A stretch of 64,000 nt of DNA, taken from positions 16,306,001 to 16,370,000 of the forward strand of contig CM082579.2 in the NCBI GenBank assembly GCA_040954595.2. The letters run 5' to 3'. This document shows, one piece after another, positions 56,252-64,000 of the stretch. The position numbers were made by a program, and so were the translations under genes. Below the pieces are notes generated by a model. That model was not told where the DNA came from and made no database searches. It saw only the letters and a list, made by a program, of their open reading frames with translations. This DNA is from Balanoglossus misakiensis. Lineage: Eukaryota; Hemichordata. Each line of letters opens with the position of its first letter. The stretch's first letter is position 1.

Positions 56252-57627
56252 TTATATCATGCTACCGTCCGCAATTCTGATTGGACGAGAGCTAAATCCA
56301 GCGATGCTAAAATACTCAATAATGCACTGCTGACAGTGGTAAAACGGGCTTTCTGTTTGCCACATGGGTTTGTTCTTTAGGTTGTTGTATGTGTTTACAC
56401 TCATCATGTTTATTGTAGAACCAGGGTCGATCAGTGAGGCAACTGCTGTTTGTTCTATCAGCACTGTTACTTGAGGCCTCCTGCCATTTGATTGTTGTTC
56501 AGTGAAGCAGTATTCATCTCCCGAGCTGTCTTCCACTTTATGCACAGCTTTGACAGTTTCATCCTTGTCTACCCTATTTGCCTTGTCTTTTGATCGGTAG
56601 CATTTGGCAAAATAGTTAGGTTTGCCACACTTCCTGCATGACTTGCCTTTAGCTGGACATACTGAGTCATGTGGATAGGTGCCACCACAATAATAACAAG
56701 TGGGCGGTCCTTTCGCTGGCTGCTGATGAGCTCTCTTTTGTTTATTTGGTTTCGGGCGTTGGTGGCGCTGTTTTCTGACCGCATTCACAGATGCCGTATC
56801 TGCACCATAATTTTGGGTTTTCTCCTCAATCCCACTAGCCTGAACCTCTGATACCTCAAATGAACAGGCTGTACTCAGTAGATTCTCTAGTGTCGTCTCC
56901 TCCCGAAGTGCACGACGTCTGAGACGGGCTGATGTGAATCCTCGTATGATTTGTGATTTGACCTCTTGATCCTTATTGGTGAAGTCACATATGTTTCTGC
57001 TAGGCGTTGCAAACAAGTGTGATAGGCATCAATCGATTCGCCGTTGTTTTGTATGATGTCTCTGAAGATAAATCGTTCGTATTCAATGTTCCGTTTGGGT
57101 GAGAAGTATGACGAAAGCTTTAATTTGGCTGTTTCACAGCTAGTTCCTGTATCTGGTAGAGTATCAAAGAAGTCGGAAACTTCCTCACCTGCCCAGTGCA
57201 ATAGCAGTGCACGTTGTCGCTTGTCATCTGTAATGTTGAATGCGACAAATGCGTTTTCTACTCTAGCCATGTACTTTTTCCATCTCGTACTGGTGGTTGT
57301 CGGGTCTGAATGAACAGGAAAACTCGGCATTGACGGCTAGCTGATTCTCCATGTTCTCCGTCCTCGTCGCCAAATATAGAATCGTTGGTGGGCAATAATG
57401 ACAACACGAGACACCAAGTCCGGCATGTAAGAGTGAGAGTGCCTAGCCTCGTTCACGCACTTTATTCATAATGACCCGAATGTTGCATTACGTCATTTTA
57501 CAGAATGTATAAAGTATAGATGCTCACTAGTGTTTGGACACTACAATATACATGTGACTGCAGTGTCTTTCCAATCATGAATTTGCGAGGTGTCCTTCGG
57601 AGAAAATCTTCTGATTCTCTTTTCTGA
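56252..57627 (-). mobile_element. Truncated Mag/SURL-like gypsy gag-protease fragment with 5' LTR remnant, copy 4
   Basis: Gag pieces at 56887-57330 and 56252-57016 in two frames, as in copy 3. The primer-site-like sequence precedes gag at about 57357-57372. Several private substitutions occur. Confidence 0.75.
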
Positions 57628-60101
57628 TTTGCTTTGCATATTTAACTTAATGATCTCATTTGTTGGAATTCCCTGTCTCAAATTTTTGATGATCAGTCTC
57701 TGCCCCATTGCTCATCGTCCCAACTTTCTGATGATATATGGATGATATATGGGATCAAATCTTTGGTCGTGTATTTGCTACAAATGGTAGGTATTGGTTC
57801 GTGATTGAGTCTTTGTGTTGTATATTTGGGGTCGCAGTGGTATGAGTTTGGATTTATGCCAATCTTTAAGTTAAGTGTTATTTGGGTTGCCGTTGAGCAT
57901 TGATGGCTTGATAAGTGGGGCTAGGGTCAATTTTGATTGGGTTTGGATTGTTTGGGCTATGATAGGTTGGGTGATGGCTAGGATTTGTGGTGGGTATAAG
58001 GTGTGGTGTAAGAGATGGAGGCATTATGGGGTCTGGTGAGGTTTTTGTGAAGGAGGCCATGGTGGCTGCAGAATTCAGGGCATGCTGTAGCGGTTGAATG
58101 CATGATGATGGTAAACCACAGAGTATTGCATTGCAGTAGTCCATTTTTGATGTGATTAGAGCATGAACCAGCATCTGGCAAACTTCCTTAGTGAGGTAAC
58201 GGCGAATGTGGCTGATTTGACGCAGATGGAAGAAAATTGACTTGCAAATTGCATTAATGTGCTTATTGAAAGTGTAATTGTCGTCGAATGTCACACCTAT
58301 ATTCCGTGCAGAATTCACAATTTGAACACAACATGATCCAATGCTCATGTGGTTTATGGGACGAGGCGAGCGGTTGAACTGAGACCTTATCAGGAGTACC
58401 TCGGGTTTGCCACCATTTAGTTGAAGTTTATTATGTGTCATCCAGGTTTTTATTTCGTGAACTGCCCTTTCCATCTTGTCTAATGTACTTGTGGTGTCTA
58501 ACTGGAAGAAATATTGGTATAGTTGGTTGTCATCGGCATATTGGTGAAAATTGATGTTGTGGTGACAAATAAGTTGAGCAAGTGGTTGGATGTAGCTGCA
58601 GAACAAAAGTGGGCCAAGCACTGAACCGTGTGGTACTCCATATTGTAGATATTGAGGTTCTGACATTGTGCCATACAAACTGCTGTCTTTTCTTAAGATA
58701 TGATGAGAACCATTGTAGTGCGATGTTGGTGATGCCCAGTTTTGATAACCTTGAGATGATTGTGTCGTGATCTATGGTATCAAACACAGAGGAGAGATCG
58801 AGGAGAACCATGAGTACACATTTACCGGCATCCAGTGCCATACAAATATCGTTGTTGACTTTAGTAAGTGCTGTTTCGGTACTGTGATCCTTTCGGTACG
58901 CTGACTGCAGTGGTTCTTGTAGTGAGTTGGTAGTCAAATATGATGTCAGTTGTTGTGCTACAATCTTCCCGATTACTTTTGACAGGAAGGTTAGGTTTGA
59001 AACTGGTCTATAGTTCTTGAAAATGTTTTTGTCGAGCGAAGGTTTCTTGAGTATATTGGTGTGATGACTGCTATTTTAAGTTATTCAGGAACAGTTCCAG
59101 TTTTGAGTGACAAATTGATAATTGTGGCTATGATAGTGAGCAGATTACCAAGACATTGCTTATCAAGTGCTGTAGGGATGAGATCAAGTACACGTGTTTT
59201 AGATGGAGACTGACGGGTTGGTTATAAGCTGATATGGCTGAGGAGAGGTCATTTGGAGGCTAGGACATTTGATGTATTTTGTCGAGATCATGGCTGAAAC
59301 TATCAATTGAAATGGCAGATATGACGATAAGATATTTGACGTCTACTGTGTGTTGGTTTCGGAAGAGCAAGTTTTGCATTGACAGGATTGTGATCAGAGA
59401 GTTCCAAGCAGTCTACAGAGACACTCTTGATGTTAGATGCAGAGTTAGATAAGATGAGATCAAGAGTATGACCCTTTCTGTGTGTTGGTTGTTGGACCCA
59501 TTGTTTCAGATTACAGGCGCTGATGATTCCATTGAATTTCTGTGTTACTGGATTCTTATCATCTTCTAGGTGAATATTGAAATCTCCTACGATGAAGAGA
59601 TTACTTGAGCAGGTGACATACTTCTCAAGTGTTGTACTGAACTCTTCCATGAACTGTGGTGCGGTGAATTTATTATTAACTGATGGTGGTGGACGGTAGA
59701 CAAGAATTATTTTCATGGAAAGTTTCTGGTGAAGAATAGTTGCTTCCGCTGCCTCAAAAGATTTAACAGAGAGAATAGGCTTCCAAGCTGTTTATTTTAG
59801 TGCTAGCTTATGAATTTAAGCTAAGCCTCCACCGATCTTGCCAACCCCAGGTAGATATTTGACAGCATAGCCTGGTGGTGTACATTCAGCCATTACGTGT
59901 TCGTCACCAGATTCCTTCAACCATGTTTCAGTGAGTACAAGAATATCAATTTCTTTATCTGTGATGTAGTCTGCAATGTCTAATGATTTGCATCTAGCTG
60001 AGCGGACATTCCATGTAGAGAGTAGAAGTTCACACGTATTGTGGAAAGGGTGGATCTTGAATACTGCATAGTCACTCTTCAATAGATATTTAGTGACTCG
60101 C
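57628..60101 (-). mobile_element. Degenerate CR1-like LINE, copy 4
   Basis: Endonuclease at 59816-60082 and 59303-59716; reverse transcriptase at 58530-58937 and 57878-58678. Same breaks as copies 2 and 3. Confidence 0.83.
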
Positions 60102-60553
60102 TAACTGTTGCGATTCGTGTGTGTGTAATTTACGTACTTCAAGTTAAATATCGCAACTAGCCGTAATGTTTGACTAGGGGGAGCACCTATACTAATGCGA
60201 GTACCAGGGATTGAAAGTTGCACCTGTATTTTGATCCCTTAGTTACCCTTATAAGTACATTTGTAGTTTAATAACCATAGTTCTATTGCAAACCATTCTT
60301 TCCGTAGTTTCTTGTTTCAAATATTGTAATCTGAATTTATTTTGATGTTTAACAGGTGTGATTATCTGTATTTGCGGCCATTTTGAAAAAAAATTGGTTG
60401 CCATGGAAACTCTTCAACAGATATTTAGTGACTCGCTATCTGAATTTGTTCAGTACACATTAACACACATCTGAGCCAAGTTTGGTGCTTTTATCACAAA
60501 ATACACAATCGATATGAAAATTTGGGTTTTGGTGCTTCACTACCTAAGTAACA

Positions 60554-60979
60554 TTAAGGATGTACGTTCAATAAAATGGAAAGTATTGTCATTTTTTTTA
60601 ATTGTGGATTTTTTTATTCTCTTTTGTATGTATAATGAAAATCCGTAATAAAATATAGGGGTCACCGCGCTTGTTTTTGAAATACAGAGCCATGAAATTG
60701 GTCGATAATAGAAGAAATCTGCTGACTCAGCATTTTTCACCAATGGTTTGTTTGTCTATGGCCAAAATTTCTTAATGCAATTTATCTCAAAAAAGAGCGC
60801 GGTGACCCCTATATTTTATTTGACCAATGAATTTATATTTGCTGGACTGAGCTATGTGTAAAATTTCGAGAAAATGACAATAGTAGAAGTTTGTTTTCTG
60901 GCGATTATCAATGTAATCCTATGGGAAAAAGACCGGACACGCAGTGTTTCCGGTTTATGTTCTGCACGTACATCCTTGA
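60554..60979. mobile_element. MITE-like element with nested inverted repeats, copy 4
   Basis: Counterpart of 13092-13516. Confidence 0.55.
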
Positions 60980-61041
60980 TGAAGTTTGCTGGCTAGAGGG
61001 CTCCTAAACCTCCTTAATATTTGACGTCTTCACTCCTACAG

Positions 61042-61274
61042 GACTGCGCAGCTGGAAGTTAAAGTTCAGCATGTTCTGAAGCATGCACGCTGTGTCCAGG
61101 GGTTTCATGTGTGGAACAGCCAGCCTCTCATCACCAACACAATGCGGACTGGGATATTTTGCCAACAATGGAAGTATAGACTGTACGCCTTGTCCTGCCC
61201 CGGGTATAAGTGCCAATATGATGGTATGTCGGAGCCAGAGGTGTGTGAAGATGGATACTACACTAATATAGATG
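61042..61274 (+). pseudogene. Broken ephrin-receptor-like exon ERL-1, copy 4
   Basis: Same lesions; Thr at the three-state codon, as in copy 2. Confidence 0.7.
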
Positions 61275-61323
61275 GTGAGTCAGCACTTAAAGTTTGGGCA
61301 TTACTGTGTAATCTTTCACTTAA

Positions 61324-61828
61324 AGGCACGTAAGCTGTAACTTTTGGGATAATTTTCATAATTTTTGTTTAAAACTGCACTACCATTAGTCCATGCAGAT
61401 GAAGGCAGTGAACTATACACAAGCATTATAAACCCTAAATATGAGTGCATATGCAAGTTTTAACCAGATAAATAATAAAGCTTTGCCGCAAGCGATTATG
61501 GCCGCCACCCTGGGAAAATGCAAGAAACAATGAAAATGTTGCATTTCCGGTTGTGAAACTTCATAAACAAAACATGATCTCATCCACTTGAGCTCATGGA
61601 AGTAAATGTACACCACTGAGACATCAGATTTCCATTTTTCATTGCAATATTGCACTTTTTTTAAAATTGCAGGAATTTTCGTTTTTTCTTTAATTTTGGC
61701 CATTGTGTCATAAATAAGTGTTGAGCTTGATATATTATCATGAAATATCATTTAATAGACATAATTAAAAGCATATATGAGATTATTTAAAACTTTAATT
61801 TTTTTATCTAGTTGCAGCTTACGTGCCT
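61324..61828. mobile_element. MITE with TTAA target duplication, copy 4
   Basis: TTAA at 61320-61323 and 61829-61832, with matching terminal inverted repeats. Confidence 0.75.
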
Positions 61829-62253
61829 TTAAGGCAGACGATCATCTTATGTGCATGTACGTAATTCTGTGCGTACAAACATTACGTCCAGTCCAAATAT
61901 TCTGCCAATTTTACATCCAATGCATTCAAATAGTGGACTGCTTCGCTTTCATCCAGTTTTCATGTGCATCGTATAAGTAGACTTTTGTTTTGTCCCGTCT
62001 TTTCACCAAATTTGCTCTTTTCCAAATCTCCGACACAGACTATGATCGTCACGATCTTGTCTGTTGTTAGAACAGCACACTGCCGTATGGCATTGACTGT
62101 ACACAGTTTCTGTTACCAATATCTCTGGATTGGCATTTTCCTGTCCTCAATCTTTTGCCAGGGATTTTTGTCTCCCCAACCCGCGTGAGAATCCCACGTC
62201 TTTGAAGGTATGACTGTGACTATAAGATTCTATAAATCTCTGTTTATTTTCAG

Positions 62254-62384
62254 CACAAACATCATGTGCTGATTGCCCAACTGGTAACCAATGTCCAAAT
62301 GGTAACTCTGTGATTTTATGCTCGGCTGGTTATTACAGTTCGGCCTTGGACAAAGGATGTCTCGCTGTACCTCTTGCATAACAG
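62254..62384 (+). pseudogene. Ephrin-receptor-like exon ERL-2 with frameshift, copy 4
   Basis: Same frameshift; private Ala to Thr (CPTGNQC). Confidence 0.72.
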
Positions 62385-62643
62385 GTAAACTTCTACCCAC
62401 CCACCTTTATTTCCAACATCAAACATTAGGTCAGGTAATTTACTAACTGAAAAATAGGATGGGATCATTTTCTATTTCTGTATTTAAAATTTACTGATAT
62501 AATATATGAATGAAAAAATGACAATTTTTCCAAATTTGAATAGACCTCTATTTATGAAAATAATTAAAATTTGCACCAAATTTTTACAGTGGTATTCAAA
62601 GGTTAACTTGGTGTGTAAATTCTCTGTTTGATTTACAGATCAG

Positions 62644-62772
62644 CTGGTGCTGAACATTGTACTATTTGTGAGCAAGGGTACGCCTGCATAGATCCCAGTG
62701 CATCGCAATTCAAGTGTACCAAGGGTTACGTGTCATTGGCTGGTGCAACAAACTGTACCAGATGTACAAATG
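62644..62772 (+). CDS. Ephrin-receptor-like exon ERL-3, copy 4
   Basis: 129 bp, open, phase 1-1. Confidence 0.7.
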
Positions 62773-63153
62773 GTAAGATTGTGGTACTTGTTCAGTTTGC
62801 TGTGTGATGAAACTGAGGGGTATGTGTGTATGCATGTATGTGTTTACAACAGATTTTCAAGTCAGTGCGACTGGGGGTATGTGTGTGTGTGTGTATGTAT
62901 GTATGTGTTTACAACAGATTATCAACTCAGTGTGAGATCTTGCGAGACCTGGTTAGCCATGTGAGATCTCGCAGAGTCTTATGATATTCAGAAAATGGTT
63001 GATTAGAAATGACGTTTAATGTCCTCCAAAGAATTTTCTACATGCCTGTATACTTGTCTCAGAATTATGAAGTGAATCATCTCAAGTAATTTGTTATTTT
63101 AAATGACACTGTATCACAAATACATCACTAAAAACCTCATTTTCTTTAATCAG

Positions 63154-63351
63154 ATGAAATAAGTGAGGAGCCTGCACGCACATCCTGTCTTCTGTGCCCT
63201 GCTGGAAAATCGTGTTCAGATCCAATGTAAGATCCGCTCGACTGTGGCAATGGTGAATATGCTATGGAAGGCGACGGCACATGCACGCCTTGTCCAGTGG
63301 GATCCAAGTGTCCAACCATGTCACCCGTAGTGGATTGTTCAACAGTTACTG
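63154..63351 (+). pseudogene. Ephrin-receptor-like exon ERL-4 with one stop, copy 4
   Basis: Shared TAA stop, with GKSC and PVGSKC as in copy 3. Confidence 0.72.
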
Positions 63352-63587
63352 GTAAGTTGGGCTGCAAATCACTCTTGTGACTTCCCTGTGTTATAGCATG
63401 GCATACACAGAAAATTAAACTGTTATGCTTATTGGAGATGATATTGTGATGCACTTTGAAAAACACAATGATTCCACTGAAGAGGTATTGTACAGTTAAA
63501 CCTGTGATTACGGACATCTCTCTAATAAGGGATCGTTGGACCAAACCATGGTGGTAAAAATCGTTCTTTGAATTTTTTCTGTGATAG

Positions 63588-63684
63588 GTTCATACTCGCT
63601 AGGTTCGGCCACGTCCTTCTGGTTATGAATGCACAACTACAAGTGTCACACAGTGCGCTACAGGGCAGTAAAGTGCTGAAGGAG
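63588..63684 (+). pseudogene. Broken ephrin-receptor-like exon ERL-5, copy 4
   Basis: Same remnant as copy 1. Confidence 0.65.
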
Positions 63685-63795
63685 GTAAGTCTTGAAATCC
63701 CTTTTCTTCTTGTCTCGATTTGAACATGGTTCCACAAGTTGTTTACATCACTTGTAGTTTTACATATTTTTTGAGTTCAACAGCTAGCTATACAT

Positions 63796-64000
63796 GGTGT
63801 CCTGAGAAGTCAACCAGTATGAGAAGTCGGTCTCGGCCAGTACGAGAAGTCGGCCTGTGGGAGAGAACCCTGGTACTTTGTGTTATATATAACTGTTTCA
63901 CTACGAAATGTTTCCTTGATGTACAGGAGCTGAGATATTTGTACAAATAGCCGATGAATTTTAAAACTGTCTGTTCACTTTTCATGTACGTCACCGGGGT
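63796..64000. mobile_element. Left part of element with repeated inverted arms, copy 4 (cut by window end)
   Basis: The left arm and left CTATACAT flank (63788-63795) are present; the rest lies beyond the window. Confidence 0.55.

Larger units (their letters stand above)
53030..64000. repeat. Tandem duplication unit, copy 4 (cut by window end)
   Basis: Fourth copy, with 10971 bp present. The window ends just after ERL-5, inside the element with repeated inverted arms. It shares the full gag fragment with copy 3 but shares some intron variants with copy 1. Confidence 0.93.

Noticed and set aside
1-64000. Array as a pure assembly artefact of two haplotypes
   Set aside because: Four units with different insertions, deletions and private variants are hard to explain from two alleles, although long reads should confirm it.
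1-64000. CRISPR array, tRNA or rRNA genes
   Set aside because: No spaced short direct repeats, cloverleaf-forming sequence or rRNA-like sequence was noticed on reading both strands.

Overview
The window is eukaryotic DNA, most likely from an invertebrate deuterostome (amphioxus, hemichordate or echinoderm). The evidence is short exons with AG/GT borders inside AT-rich introns, a Gmr1-type LTR retrotransposon (a group described from deuterostomes), CR1-like LINE remnants, and arrays of EGF and ephrin-receptor-like cysteine modules. The species itself cannot be read from the sequence. No complete host gene, rRNA, tRNA or CRISPR array was seen.

The whole window is one tandem segmental duplication. 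Counting phase from base 1, four copies lie head to tail: copy 1 at 1-21457, copy 2 at 21458-38274, copy 3 at 38275-53029, and copy 4 at 53030-64000, cut by the window end. Where compared by eye, copies differ at about 2-3 sites per kb, introns included. Each unit carries a plus-strand exon series in this order: EGF-1, EGF-2, EGF-3, a transposon block, five ephrin-receptor-like exons (ERL-1 to ERL-5), then EGF-4 to EGF-12. Clean exons have lengths divisible by three and phase 1-1 borders, so the locus looks like part of a very large secreted or membrane multi-EGF gene, or a decayed relative of one. The EGF modules share an unusual eight-cysteine pattern. Several exons (EGF-3, ERL-1, ERL-2, ERL-4, ERL-5, EGF-4, EGF-6, EGF-10) have the same stop, frameshift or lost splice site in every copy that retains them, so those lesions predate the duplication.

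The block between EGF-3 and ERL-1 holds a truncated Mag/SURL-like Ty3/gypsy gag-protease fragment (minus strand), a degenerate CR1-like LINE (minus strand) and two small inverted-repeat elements with TTAA or TTAA-like flanks. A further element with arms made of short repeats lies after ERL-5.

The copies differ structurally. Copy 1 alone carries a complete Gmr1-like Ty3/gypsy retrotransposon (3472-10021). It has two matching 826-bp LTRs, a 5-bp target duplication, a proline-tRNA-type primer site, and one open gag-pol frame in which integrase precedes reverse transcriptase. Copy 1 has also lost 798 bp beside this element and 1094 bp containing EGF-4 and EGF-5. Copy 2 lacks about 170 bp of the gag fragment. 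Copy 3 has lost 2230 bp spanning EGF-8 to the start of EGF-12. Shared variants group copies differently in different places, which suggests gene conversion or unequal exchange.
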